Positions 23,208 to 36,057 of a DNA stretch of 64,000 nucleotides are shown here, piece by piece. This DNA comes from Cyathus striatus. Its lineage: Eukaryota > Basidiomycota > Agaricomycetes > Agaricales > Nidulariaceae. Position 1 is the stretch's first letter. Each line of letters starts with the position of its first letter. The notes beneath the pieces were generated by a model. That model saw nothing but the letters and a program-made list of their open reading frames with translations, had not been told where the DNA came from and did not search any database. Position numbers and translations under genes: made by a program. The stretch covers positions 62,001 to 126,000 of the forward strand of contig JAOVFP010000016.1 in assembly GCA_025738555.1 (NCBI GenBank). The letters are read 5' to 3'.

Positions 23208-24421
23208 TTAGTCCATTACTCTGGAGCCTCCATTGACAGATATCTTATGTAACTGATTGTGAGTTGAGTTCGCTCCGCATGAAATAGATCACATACAGCT
23301 TGGCCAGTGATAAACCCCGAAGCTTTGGACGCCAGAAAAGAAACTACATTAGCAACCTCCTCTGGCTCTCCTACTCGTCCTACTGCCGTGTTCGCAATTT
23401 CCTGTTCATGTAGTAAAAGTCGTAATTGTTACGTATAACGAGTCATTTAAGTAAGCTTCAAGGCGTACCCGCTTAAAAAATGCCGCGTTGGATTCTTCAT
23501 CTATTGCCTTTAAGCCTGTAGAATACAGATGAGTAAAAATCATAATGAGAACTAAAAACCGGAATAACAATTACCAATAGTTGTGTTGATAATTCCTGCA
23601 CCAATGGGCTAAATAATATCGTGACAATAAACTCACTCTATTGCTCACCGGGCGCATATGCATTGACAGTAATACCATATTTTCCAAGCTCAGCAGCTAT
23701 TATAGGTGATTACGAGGTTCTTCTTATAGGCACTAGGATGTCTTACCGGTGCTGTGGGTTAGTCCTCGTACAGCAAACTTTGTAGCGCAATATGCTCCAG
23801 CCGACGGTTCACCTATTCCGAATTCAGTTGACAGAGCGCAACATTCTGGCAAGCTAACCTCGTTTGCCAAACATCGACGACGCTCCTATGATCCTTCCCC
23901 CTCGTCCCTGTTCTATCATGCGTTTTGCAGCATGCTTATAACACAAAAACACTCCGCGAGAATTCACAGCAAATACTCTTTCCCACTCTTCCACCGTCAC
24001 TATAAGTAATGTAATATCAGACTTTCTTCCGCTATTATAATTAACTGCGATTCGCACCATCAACTATCGACCCCATGCTAGCAATACCAGCATTGGCGAC
24101 CATCTAATTCATATCCTCGTCAATTTTGCTAGTCATAATGAGCCACATTGGCGAACATACCACATCGATTCCTCCGAGTTCTTCTACCACAAACTTTATC
24201 ATACCGATAACTTCCGACTCCACTGAAACATCAGCGATATAGCTAAAACAGCGTCTGCCCTTGTTTATGATCACATCTTTTACTTCTTGAAGAGCCTTGT
24301 TTTCTGATGCAATATCGTTCACGAGTATATCGAATCCGTCATCGGCAAGCCTCAGTGCTATTGCTTTTCCAATTCCTTGAGATGATCCAGTGATGACAGC
24401 AACACCTTGCGAAGAGCTCAT
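23208..24421 (-). CDS. Short-chain dehydrogenase/reductase, acetoin/diacetyl reductase-like
   Basis: A tandem paralogue of the preceding SDR on the same strand, without a targeting presequence: ATG 24,421 leads straight into AVITGSSQGIGKAIALRLA. A later short exon provides NAGI, another provides VTVEEWERVFAVNSRGVFLCY with IIGASS, and the active site is YCATK (about 23,780-23,800). The C-terminus is split: GQA is joined over a 53-nt GTATGT-AAG intron to ISVNGGSRVMD, restoring the usual SDR ending with NGG, stop at 23,208. The two genes share exon layout, so they come from one duplication and probably differ in compartment (cytosol here). NAD(P)-dependent reduction of a small ketone or diketone is the likely reaction. 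Confidence 0.8.
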
Positions 24422-25085
24422 GGTTTATGTGTGGAATGTATGTCAAGGACAAGATTTCTCTTGATGAACCTGCTGCTTCCCCTATATATGAGTAGCACAC
24501 AGGGTTGACACAGGGGTGAGAAATTAGTTCAACGGCGGTTAGAGGCTTCTGTTTCGATTCTGCTTCAAACGAATGGCAATTTAGTAGTGACGTCAAGTAT
24601 GTAGATAAGATAAATATAACCGGGCTTAAGGCGACAGGGTATATTTTTATGCACTAAGGTCCTTTTGCAACCAGAAATTTCTCAAAATCTAATCTAGCAG
24701 CATATACCGTAATCGCAACTTTAGTGTACTCATGAAAGGACATTCAAGCGGTTTGAAGTTTTGTACTCCACAGTTAACATTGCACTTAGTAACTAGAACT
24801 GCTATTCCGATCAACCACCGTACTTCCAACCGAATAGCTGCACATGTGCATATGTGCATGTGAGTGCATTTACTTACGTCTCATCATAATTATACATGCA
24901 CAAGAATAGTAGCATCCACTGTGACTGTAAATTTTAAAGTACTACTTAGAGCTACTCATCCTCTTCCCGACAAATGATCAATATATTCTGGGAGGCCAGG
25001 ACAATCCATTTTATCCCAGGAGCATTTCACAAATACAATGCCAAGCAATAACGCCCATATCATCCACCACATACATACAAATCAT
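24422..25085. other. Intergenic region between SDR and FMO genes
   Basis: It contains the promoter side of the second SDR (24,422 onward) and the 3' flank of FMO copy B. No gene was seen. Confidence 0.4.
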
Positions 25086-27714
25086 TTACCACTTCAACCA
25101 ATTATCATACGCAGACTCACGTTTGTATACCTCTTCAACATCAGCCCTAGAAAAGAGACCTGTACTCGACAGAATTGACAGCCGGGGCCGAGAGATCAGC
25201 TTCCCCAAACCTAGCAGTATACCATATCTTCTCTATCTCATCAAGTCTAAGTGTCAATATCACATCAGTACACCTAACGCGCGTAAAGAAAGGAAAGGGG
25301 GTACATACTCATCAGGTAAAACATCAATCTACAAACATTATCAGCAAGCCCAAACATATGTATATAGAAAAAACAAGAAACGAACCTGCCTCCCCCCGTA
25401 CTTCACAGCAGCATCATTCAACCACGCTACAAAAAACCTAACCATAGCTATGTAACACATTCATCAGTCAAACCCACCACTCGAATCTACACCTTCTCGA
25501 CAACATTAACAAGTAAATACGTACCCGTGTTACCCTCAAGGGTGAGAAACAAGAAATGTTTCCCATACCCCTGTCTCTCTTCCACCACAGCGTCGTACCA
25601 CTCCCAAAGTCGCAGCGTAGACGGCAAAAACGCAGTGCAAGACCACACCTTCCCGATGGCGAGCGAGAGGTATTCAGCATAACTAAATATTTCCACGCCA
25701 GTATTCACTATATGCATCACCATCAACGACATCCACACACAGGATAAATAAAACACGAACTATTAACAAAAGCCAAACTGGGATCATCAATATAAAACGT
25801 ATCCAAATATAAACTTCGCAGATGCGTTCCGTCTGTAACAATAGGCTGCCTCCGACTCCTAGAGAGAGTACCATTCGTTCCAAGAGAGGCATTGGTGTAT
25901 TGCGGAAGGAATGGGAAGGTGTAGCGGTACCCTGTTCCGAATATTATGTTATCTATGCCTGTGAGAATCTTGTTGACATTTATTTAGAACTTGCATTGAA
26001 TACAGGATGAGATGATGAGATGAGATGAGATGAGATGAGATGAGAACGAGGCGAACGAAGTACCAACGAAAATTAGGTGAACATGTACTCCAAGTCAGAA
26101 AGAATGTAAAAAGCAGGGGGTTTGATAGCAATAAAACAGAAAATTACAAAGAGAACAATACTTATGGAAGCCTGGAGAAATTCAACGAAACACACTCACA
26201 GTCCCATTAACAAGCTCAACTTGCCCCTCCTCTATCCCCTTCACTTCGTTTGGAGGAAGGAACCGTCGAATCTCAGGCACAATCGTAGTATTCGCCGGGA
26301 GACGACGGAGGAACGTGTTAAGATTCAAGTGCGGGACGGTGTCTAGAAGATATGTCAGTGAACAATGGTATCAAGGGAGCGATGGAGGCGAACCGTTATC
26401 TGGCTATAATCATTCGGCCATTAGATTACTGCATAAAGGAGAGGATGGGGACGTACTCTGATGGACTGATACACAGTCTTCGCCAACGGATTAATCTCCT
26501 TAGAAATCTCTCCTCCACTCGTCTGTCCTAGCATCAGACGAACTAAATAATTCATGAAGAACAAAGAACACATACAACAGCACCGACAATCAACACACTT
26601 TTCCCTTCGAACGCATCAGGAGTCCTATACTCCCTCGAATGCGTAATCTTTTCGGGGAACGCCTTTGCCCACGTTTCCAAGCCAGGGATTCGTGGCACGT
26701 TCACGGAGTTGTACCGCCCAGTAGCAACTACCACTGCGTCATAATGCTACGGGAAGTGTATCAGTCGCTGCTCAACACATTACAACTAAACCCACACCTC
26801 CTTGGTCCACGTAGCCTTCGTAACACCACCCTCCTTTGTAACCGTCTTCAGCGTCAACATCCACCCATCCCTCTCTCCCTGATCATTATAATGCTCCTCA
26901 GCAAGCTCGACGCGGGTGTTATACCGCACGTTAGGATTGTCATCGTTGCTGTTGATACCGTGATAGGAGGCGAAAGCACGAACATATCGTTGAATTTTCT
27001 GGTGCGGGAGTTCTACGGGTGGACGTGTTAGAGAGGATCGGGTTATCAGAGAGGGGAAGGAGGAGGGACATACCCCAAGGTGTGCCTTTTGGCCAGGGAA
27101 ACTCACGAATCTACAAATGTGAGTTACTGTCAATGCTTTACGAGCATCGAGAAGCAGAACCAACGATGCATCACCTGTTGAACAGGCTTTCACATCCATT
27201 AATTACCAAATTGCTTAGAGCATCGTAAACCGAACTCACAGAAGGTAAATTACTCTTCAATGTCTTCCAAATCGGCTTAGGCGCCCTATGTCCCCTCCTA
27301 ATTCGTTCCCCCGCATCCTCGCCATACACTTCCGTATACGGAAGCTCCACACCAAGCGGCGGTAAACTGGGTTCATAATCCCCCACTGACACATCCACGG
27401 TCGGAATGGGCGTATACAAGGGCACTTCGTCGCTGTAATGCCAATTTCCACCGGGCACGGTATCTCGTTCAATGAGATGCACGGTAAAATTGAGGTGTGT
27501 CAGTTCGCGGTAAGCAATGAGGCCTCTGTCATTATATGCTTTAGTTGGGAGGAGAGAGGAGGGAGAGGGGAACAGACCCAGGCCCAGCACCAATCACAGC
27601 GACTTTCCGAATCGGCCATTTGAGCTGGTAAGCATCTCCTCCATCGCCAGGAGAGAATAATGGTGTTTGCTGAGCGAACACAAATGGGAGCAGGAGAAGC
27701 GCAAGTAGTCCCAT
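25086..27714 (-). CDS. Flavin-dependent monooxygenase copy B, secretory N-terminus, multi-exon
   Basis: Class B flavin monooxygenase (FAD, NADPH, O2). Exon 1 (27,714-27,578) encodes a hydrophobic signal-like MGLLALLLLPFVFAQQ and VAVIGAGPG. Splicing to 27,525 completes GAGPGGLIAYREL, the FAD-binding GxGxxG. Exon 2 ends at 27,240. Further exons give LPHQKIQRYVRAFASYH, VVVATGRY (the ATG motif near the flavin), the FMO signature region FPEKITHSREY and VLIVGA...SGGEIS for NADPH. The gene ends with EEVYKRESAY and TAA at 25,086; the same ending occurs in copy C, which supports this stop over an earlier one at 25,147. Oddity: the FMO signature FxGxxxHxxxY has Glu in place of Gly, while copy C keeps Gly. 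Substrate unknown. About ten exons; not all borders were checked. Confidence 0.8.
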
Positions 27715-28416
27715 GGCAGCGTCGATAGGGGGAAAGGGGAAGAATCACTGAGATTTAAGAGCAAGTTCCTCCCTTTGATAGTTGCGTCGCCACACTGATA
27801 CATTTGGAGAAGACGATGTCGTAAAGCTTCAGAATAGAGTTACTGCACTCTCAGCGGCGTAATCAGGAGCATCTGCATACCATTCCTGTACGATGGACCA
27901 TTGCGAACATATCGGATTATGTGACACCGATGAGAGAGAGACATCGAAAAACGTATGCAGACTTGGCAAGTAGTGTAATGTCGTCTGTCAAAAAAACTTA
28001 AAAAGGCAAAGGGGCTGGGTGGAGGATTGAAAATTTTGAAATTCGAGCAGCGTCAAGTGGCATGTGGAAAAATCGAACTACTCACCCATTATGACCAAGA
28101 AGACCGCGACACGAGTGCGTTCCACCAAAATGTCTAGACTCTACGATCGCGAGCTCAAACGCTCGAACGTACCAAACCTAACTTCCTACAATTAGACGAA
28201 CGGCTTTTAGGTCCTTTTATGCCAAAAGAAGTTGAGATGAATGAACGTTTATAGCTAGTTACGAAACGATAGAGAATTATGTAATTTCCAAAAACCACTT
28301 TGTAGTCTGTTTGGTCTTGAAGCTCGGCTCCTCCGGAGTCCGGCATATGAGTACTTATTCAAAGTCCGCTTCAGTTTTTCGGCAAAACCCCTGTTCCTTA
28401 CGTAAATGAACCCCTC
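27715..28416. other. Intergenic region, left flank of the 29-kb element
   Basis: Upstream side of FMO copy B up to the first terminal repeat. No gene was seen; the minus frame at 28,155-28,346 has no recognisable content. Confidence 0.4.
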
Positions 28417-28458
28417 CTATGGTGCGCGGCGCTTAGTCACCACTAAATATGTGCAGCG
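28417..28458 (+). repeat. Terminal inverted repeat of the 29-kb element, left
   Basis: 42 bp beginning CTATGGTGCGCGGC, then CTTAGTCACCAC after one mismatch. Six mismatches to the complement of 57,441-57,482. Confidence 0.85.
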
Positions 28459-28553
28459 GCGGAATGCGATGGCGAAAAAATTTGAAATATGCAGAATCGA
28501 TGTAGGATTACCGTTTCATACCTGTAACTATCTATATCTACACTTTAATATCA

Positions 28554-28802
28554 ATGGCTGGACCACGAAAAGCCCAAAAGATAGCTGCTGCACGAGCTCG
28601 AGAAGCCAAGGCTCACCGGAAATTGGGCTTATATGACAATTCAACACCAATTGATCATGCGATCCAATCCAATAGCGACGTGCCAGACAGTGAATATGAA
28701 GACGGTGTGGGATGGGATGGAACTGTCATTCATATGCCATCTGACTTCGAAGATTCGGAAGGAAAGTGGGAAGACTTCACGGCGCTATACATCTCCCTTT
28801 GA
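28554..28802 (+). CDS. Small hypothetical protein just inside the left terminal repeat
   Basis: An 82-codon frame. The N-terminus is basic and Ala-rich (MAGPRKAQKIAAARAREAK), then an acidic part with SDVPDSEYED and GKWEDF. The split basic/acidic composition is unlike random sequence and resembles the heads of other fungal transposon-linked proteins, but I recognise no family. It could be the first exon of a lost gene, since repeat arrays start soon after. Low certainty that it is expressed. Confidence 0.35.
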   Translation: MAGPRKAQKIAAARAREAKAHRKLGLYDNSTPIDHAIQSNSDVPDSEYEDGVGWDGTVIHMPSDFEDSEGKWEDFTALYISL

Positions 28803-29155
28803 TTACTAATACACGAATTGTGGGAATATATTAACATATTTGGAAGGTGTTACATAATGCGGCGGAATTTGGGTTGATCAAAAATTATATCTCCGTCAGT
28901 TTTGCGAATTTCAAAAATCTGTCTGGGCATTTTATTCCCCTCATCAAACTAAGCACTTTGGCAAGAGGAATGGCACATGGTCTGGGGTTGGTAGTGTTCC
29001 ATAGGGGTTCCATTTTTATGCTTAGAACGGTACGTTATTACACTTACACGGGGTACCATATTCACGTTAGGCATCACATCACGAATGTAGCCGGTCACTA
29101 GATCAATACCATGTCGTTATTAATCCACCACTTGAATATGCGAGGATAAGTAAAG
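28803..29155. other. Gap between small ORF and left array
   Basis: AT-rich, with no recognised feature. Confidence 0.35.
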
Positions 29156-32100
29156 CACTACCCAAATAAGAATTGTTTTGATCTGTTTGTTATATTTTCT
29201 CAAATAGGACTCGACCAATGTTGTGATAATACCACTACGTTTATTTTTGTTGTAGTCACATCTTTCATGGTGTGTAAATAACACTACATAATAATTTTGT
29301 AATTAATATATCAACAGAACGAGATGGTTGGTGGGAATTCATCTGGTCATCATTTAGATGTGTTGCGCTACTTCATGTGCTTCAAGATTTCCGCTCGTGG
29401 CTTTCCTGAATGTATAGAATAATATGTTAGATGTAGTGTAACAAACACAAGATGGCGAAGGGTGAAGGGATTGGATTTATTTTATTTGAATTTCTAAAAT
29501 ATGACCGCTTTAAGGATATAATATTCTCACGGCATTTAGTCGCATCCTACGGCACTTTTAAATTACGTTGTGACAAAATGTTGTGTCCATTCCACATCAT
29601 TTAGACGTGTTTCATACCGATGTTGAATGCAGTGATATTATCACTACCTAATAATATTCCAATTGACATGTTTACTAGCACTGTCGAAGCGTGGGAATGT
29701 TTCTGGGAGCAGTGCAGCTATATTGTGCATTTCCTAGCGCCTCAGGATGGTACGTGCACGATTAAATATACCAAGGATTGATTTTGGAATTAAATCGGAT
29801 GTCGTGGAAATATAACGGGATAGCATAGAGTGATAGGACCTACCCATATCGGGTATGTTTTGATGAGTTGATATCTTTTCTTAAAATAGATACACGCAAT
29901 GTTGTGTCCATTTCACGACATTTAGACGTGTCTTATACAGATGTTGAATGCCGTGATCTTATCACTACCTGATAATATTACAATGGAGACGTTAGCTAGC
30001 ACGATTTAAGCGTGGGAATTTATGTCAACGCGGGCTCACTCCACCAAAATAATGTTAGTGCCTCAGAATTATAACGTTCATGAATGTGAAAACGCACGAT
30101 AGTGTGTAGGGATGCGTTGGATGTCGTGGAAATAGAATGAGATGGCATAGAGTGATGGAGTCTACCCAAATTGGGTATGTTTTGATGTGATAGTACATTT
30201 CCTTAAAATAGATGCACGCAATGTTGTGATGATCTCACGATGTTACGCCGCGTCGATCATGAATTGATCTCGTGTAACTATCACGACCACGTTTTCTTAA
30301 ATAGATGCACGCAATGTTGTATCCATTTCACAACATTTAGTCGCGTCTTATACAGCTGTTGAATGGCGTGATATTATCACCACTTTATAATATTGCAGTT
30401 GTGATGTTAGCTAGCACTGTCGAAGCGTGGGAATATACGTGAACGCAGGCTTATTGCATTGAATTATTGTTAGCGCCTCAGAATTACACGCTCATGAATG
30501 GGACAACGCAGTATAGTGTGTAAAAAAACGTTGGATGTCGTGGAAATAGAGTGAGATGGCATAGAGTGATGGGATCTACCCAAAAAGGGTATGTTTTGAT
30601 GGGATGGTACGTTTCCTTAAAATAGATGCACGTAATGTTGTGATGATCTCTCTACGTTAAGCCCCGTCGACAATGAACTGATCTCATGTAACTACCACCA
30701 CCTAATATAATTGCGAACGAATGTCGTGGATATTAAACGAGATGGCATAATGTGATGGGATCTACCCAAATCGGGTATGTTTTGATGGGTTGAATGTTTC
30801 ATAAAATAGATGCACGCAATGTTGTGTCCATTCAACAACATTTAGACATGTCTTAAGCAGATGTTGAATGCCGTGATATTATCACTACCTGATGATATTA
30901 CAATGGAGACGTTCGCTAGCACGGTTTAAGCGTGGGAATTTACCTGAATGTAGGCTTATTGCATTGAAGTATTGTTAGCGCCTCAAAAGTACACATCCAT
31001 GAATGGGAAGATGCAGAATAGTTTGTAGAAATACGTTGGATGTCGTGAAAATACAATGAGATGGCAAAGGGTGATGGGATCTACCCAAATCGGGTATGTT
31101 TTGATGGGTTGATATCTTTTCTTAAAATAGATACACGCAATGTTGTGTCCATTCCACAACATTTAGACGTGTCTTATGCAGATGTTAAATGCCGTGATAT
31201 TATCACAACGCGATAATATTCCAATTGACATGTCTACTAGCACCGTCGAAGCGTGGGAATTTTTCTGGGAACAGTTAAGATTTATTGTGGATTTTCTAGC
31301 GCCTCAGGATGGTATGTACATGATTAAATATGCTAAGTATTGATTTTAGAATTAAATCGGATGTCGTAGAAATATAACGGGATGGCATAGAGTGATGGGA
31401 TCCACCCAAATTGGGTATGTTTTGATGGATTGATATGTTTCTTAAAATAGATGCACGCAATGTTGTGGAATGAACACAACATTTAGACGCGTCTCATACA
31501 GATGTTGAATGCCGTGATATTATCACAACCTGATAATATTTCCATTGACATGTTTACTAGTACTGTCTACGCGTGGGAATTTTTCCAGACACAGGGAAGA
31601 TATATTGTACATTTGCTAGTACTTTAGAATGTTACGTACATGATTAAATATACCACGGATTGATTTTAGAATTAAATCGGATGTCGTAGAAATGTAACGG
31701 GATGGCATAGAGTGATGGGATCTACCCAAAAGGGTATGTTTTGATGGGATGGTACGTTTCCTTAAAATAGATGCACGCAATGTTGTGATGATGTCACGAC
31801 GTTGTGCCGCATCGACAGTGTAATTATCTCGTGTAACTATCACGACTAATATAATTGCGAACGAATGTCGTGGATATTAAACGAGATGGCGTAGAGTGAT
31901 GGGATCTACCCAAATCTGGTATGTTTTGATGAGTTGATATGTTTCTTAAAATAGATACATACAATGTCATGTCCATTCCACAAAATATAGACGTATCTTT
32001 TACAGATGTTGAATGGCGTGATATTATCACTACCTGATAATATTCCAATTGACATGTTCACTAGCACTGTCTGCGCGTGGGAAATTTTCTGGACACAGAG

Positions 32101-33425
32101 AAGATATATTGTATATATGCTAGCGCTTTAAAATGGTACGTACATGATTAAACACACCAAGGATTGATTTTAGATTATATCAGATGTTGTAGAAATACAA
32201 CGGGATGGCATAGAGTGATGGGATCTACCCATATCGGGTATGTTTTGATGAGTTGATATGTTTTCTTAAAATGGATACACGCAATATTGGGTCCATTCCA
32301 CAACATTTAGACGTGTCTTATACAGATGTTGAATGGCGTGATATTATCACCACTTTATAATATTGCAATTGTGATGTTGGCTAGCACTGTCGAAGTGTGG
32401 GAATATACGTGAACGCAGGCTTATTGCATTGAATTATTGTTAGCGCCTCAGAAGTACACGTTCATGAATGGGAAGACGCAGGATAGTTCGTAGAAATATG
32501 TTGAATGTCATGGAAATACAATGAAACGGCATAGAGTGATGGGATCTACCCATATCGGGTATGTTTTGATGAGTTGATATGTTTTCTTAAAATAGATACA
32601 CGCAATGTTGGGTCCATTCCACAACATTTAGACGCGTCTTATACAGATGTTGAATGGCGTGATATTATCACCACTTTATAATATTGCAATTGTGATGTTG
32701 GCTAGCACTGTCGAAGTGTGGGAATATACGGGAACGCAGGCTTATTGCATTGAATTATTGTTAGCGCCTCAGAAGTACACGTTCATGAATGGGAAGACGC
32801 AGGATAGTTCGTAGAAATATGTTGAATGTCGTGGAAATACAATGAAACGGCATAGAGTGATGGGATCTACCCATATCGGGTATGTTTTGATGAGTTGATA
32901 TGTTTTCTTAAAATAGATACACGCAATGTTGGGTCCATTCCACAACATTTAGACGTGTCTTATACAGATGTTGAATGCCGTGATATTATCACTACCTGAT
33001 AATATTACAATGGAGACTTTAGCTAGCACGGTCCAAGCGTGGGAATTTATGTGGACATAGGCTCACTCGACAGGAATAATGTTAGCGCCTCAGAAGTACA
33101 CGTTCATGAATGGGAAGACGCAGGATAGTTCGTAGAAATATGTTGGATGTCGTGGAAATACAATGAAACGGCATAAAGTGATGGGATCTACCCAAAATGG
33201 GTATATTTTGATGGGATTGTACATTTTCTTAAAATAGATGCACGCAATGTTGTATCCATTTCACAACATTTAGTCGCGTCTTATACAGCTGTTGAATGGC
33301 GTGATATTATCACCACTTTATAATGTTGCAATTGTGATGTTAGCTAGCACTGTCGAAGCGTGGGAATATACGTGAACGCAGGCTTATTGCATTGAATTAT
33401 TGTTAGCGCCTCAGAATTACACCTC
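29156..33425 (+). repeat. Left subterminal repeat array, forward orientation
   Basis: About 4.3 kb of mosaic repeats. Every unit carries the core GATGGGATCTACCCAAAT, GGGTATGTTTTGATG, then CTTAAAATAGATGCACGCAA. About 12 cores are visible; spacing is about 180-190 bp or about 320 bp, reflecting a short unit (with ATCTCGTGTAACTATCACGA) and at least two long units (with GATGTTGAATGCCGTGATAT and either ATTGACATGTTTACTAGCAC or GGAGACGTTAGCTAGCAC). The outermost copies (29,156-29,560) are degenerate. The same family occurs reversed at 49.44-55.89 kb. Short open frames in the array are repeat by-products. Confidence 0.9.
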
Positions 33426-34225
33426 GTCTTGCAGGAAGAACGCTCCATACGGAGGCGTGATACCGTGCGCTTTCATGCGTGGAATGGGAACCACTGAATA
33501 AACCTGCCGGAAATGCCGGGTCTCACGCGTGGCCAGGCGCCTAGGGCGTGCTAATGCACAGCGCTGGTACAGCGTGGTTAGATAGCGGCATTTGCCGTGA
33601 GTCTAAGTCCTCATGTCTTTTCCTATGACGCGATAACATATGACTTCGATATCCTATTATTAGAATAGACGCGCGCTTAACTCGATCTCCGGCCTTACTG
33701 GTAATTATTTCCCATCGATGTCAAGAATAAACTCTGACCTCGGTGTTTCTATTCTTAGACGCTTTCCTACTTAGGCTAGTTTTGTCCCTTATTAGCGCAA
33801 ATCGTTCCCACGCTAGCTAACGGTCTGGGACCTCTACCTTAGCTACTAAATACAACCCATATATATCATACCGTTTGTAAGTAGCGCTTAGAATATAGAA
33901 ATAAATATTTTATAGTGGGTAGAAGTACGCTATGCGTATTATCTCCCCCCAACCAATAAATGACTGTCCTCAGTCACTGTTCCTTTGGGTACGATCACCG
34001 TTCACACGCCTCTAAAAACCTAATGTGAAGTCCCCGCCTTATGTTTATCTCATATGGAAACCCGAGCTTAACTTATGACTCCAGCAAACAAAACGGTGCT
34101 TGTCTTATCGCCGACACCATGCCTCTATTTAATCTGCGCTTATCTCCTGGCTCCCTTTTTTCTCCAACATCTCTCGTTCCCTTGCTATACGTTTTATCCC
34201 TCTGCTTTCCACTTATTCCTGCGTT
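33426..34225. other. Inner flank of left array and promoter side of the 553-codon gene
   Basis: The array stops sharply near 33,425 after TTAGCGCCTCAGAATTACAC and unique sequence follows. No gene was seen. The 5' region of the gene at 34,226 lies at its right end. Confidence 0.4.
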
Positions 34226-36057
34226 ATGTCCGATATCAATATCTCGCCCGAAGACCTGGCCCTCTGCCAAGAGATTGCTGCGAAGGCGGCTACCGAAGCT
34301 GCAGCGCGTGCCCTAACGGAGGCAATTTCCCAGGTAAAAGCGCAACGTGCAGAGGAGGAGGCGCGTCGGGTTAGAGCTGAAGAAGAAGCTGCGATGCTTG
34401 CTGAAGTGGAAGCACGAGCGCGTCGGGTTGCTGAAGAAGCCGCTGCACGGGCCAAATCTGAAGCAGAGGCTCGACGCTTGAAAGCTGAGGAGGCCACCGC
34501 TGCTAAGCAAGCTGAAGCCAACGCTGTGGCTGCTACCCTTTTTCCAGAGACTGATTTCCCCATGGCGCCTCCCGATTATCCGGTTCCTTCTTTTACAGCC
34601 CTGGACGCCTCCACTGCCCCTCCTTCTCCTACTATGGAGGAAAAAGATGAACTCCTCGGTATGTCTCCTTTTCTATTCATCGAATTTTGCTAACGCTAAT
34701 TGGTGTATTTTTAGAAGACAATGTTTCTCCCCTGCTTGATCTTTCCAGTGTTGCCGCTGGAAAACGCAAAGCGGCTCCCAAACCTATTACCACTTTTGCT
34801 CCAGCTTCCAAGCGCCGCAAGATTCCAGGTGGGGTAGAGATCACTGTCCCCTTAGAACAGATCATCCCCCTGCCTGAACGTAAGTTTATTCTTATTTAAT
34901 TTAATTTAATTTAATTTTTTCCTGACTGGTTTATTAGCTACTTCTCCTTCTGTGGCTGTTAGCGAACCCGAGCCTGCTTCTGCTTCAGGCTACCACCTCC
35001 GTGACCGTTCCACTACGTCTGCTCCAGCTTCGACTACCCGGTACACTCGTTCCCCTCAAGTTGCTATCATGGACCCGGCTAAAGCTAAAGCCTCTAAATC
35101 TTCCAAGGCTTCGAAGGGGTCGTCCAAAGCTACTAGTATGAAGACGGTCAAACGTACCCCCGAAGAGATGCCTCAGCTTGTCTCAAACGAGCCGATCAAT
35201 GTTGAACTCCTCAAGAATAACCTCCTCGAGCTTCTTCAGCATTTTGGTGCTCATATTTGTACTAATTGCATATCCCAAGCCCGAGAATGTGTTTTTCGCG
35301 GATTTGGTCTCAAATGTAGCGCCTGCTCCTCTGTTTCCACCTCGCACTGCTCCTTTTCCATTCCTCCCCCCAATACCAAGTTCGCTTTATCTATTGCACG
35401 TTGTGTTGGTGATTCTTCGATAGTCGGTACGTGTTCTTGCTCCTTTTTCCTTTCTCTTTGCTAACCCCCTTTTTGATTACAGGTTTAAATGAAGCTTGCC
35501 ATGCTCTCGACGTTAGTCGTACACGTGCTTATCGCGCTTCATTGGCAGCGGAATTAGAGCAAGTGGAGTATGCCCAGAACTGTATCGCAGTGGTTCGTCG
35601 CTTGGAGGACATTGCGTTTCTTCATTCATTCAATCACTTGCATGCCGTTCACGGTATTTCTCCTGACTTTACTCATGATAATCTCGACAACCTTAGGGAG
35701 TTAGCCAATTCCCTCGACCCTTGGCTCCCAAATCGTAAAGCCTTTATGTCACTTGAGGCTGCATTAGAGCGCGCATTCGCCCTTCACACTTTCAACTTAC
35801 GTGCTACCTCCGCTCGTGACCTTGCCAGATTTCCTGATGCTAAAGCAACTGTTGCGATCCGGGACTTTACTCGTTCCTTGCGTGCTCGCAACCTCAGCGA
35901 ATTGGGCGGGCTTTTTACTAATCGCCAGTTGTACCCTCTGTCCCTTGAGGACCATTCCAGCGACGCTCCTGGTCCTTCCGGGTCGTCTACTGTTAGGGCT
36001 ACACGTGAAGGGAATACTGAGCATTCGGTTGATTTGGATAAGGAGGATTTAGTTTAG
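34226..36057 (+). CDS. Unknown protein with coiled coil, basic tract and six-cysteine cluster (cargo gene 1)
   Basis: Four exons (34,226-34,658; 34,715-34,879; 34,938-35,426; 35,483-36,057) total 1,662 nt, exactly 554 codons including stop. The N-terminus (residues 20-110) is an Ala/Glu/Arg-rich helix likely to form a coiled coil. Next come a nuclear-localisation-like KRKAAPKP...SKRRK and a YHLRDR motif followed by a Lys/Ser-rich segment. A cysteine cluster C-x2-C-x6-C-x8-C-x2-C-x7-C (starting CTNC, about residue 318) looks zinc-binding. The C-terminal third is helical with no recognised fold. I do not recognise a named family. A nuclear DNA-binding accessory or structural protein of the transposon is possible but is inference. 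The long Ala-rich minus-strand frame at 34,213-34,563 is its shadow. Confidence 0.75.

Noticed and set aside
25147..25149. The stop at 25,147 as the end of FMO copy B
   Set aside because: A 77-nt GTATAC-TAG intron removes it, and the resulting C-terminus matches that of copy C.
29156..33425. Short frames in the left array as genes
   Set aside because: They recur with each repeat unit, also in the opposite array (the same MEYYQVV-type head), so they are repeat by-products.
34213..34563. A 116-codon Ala/Ser-rich minus-strand frame
   Set aside because: Antisense shadow of the Ala/Glu-rich coiled coil of the 553-codon gene.
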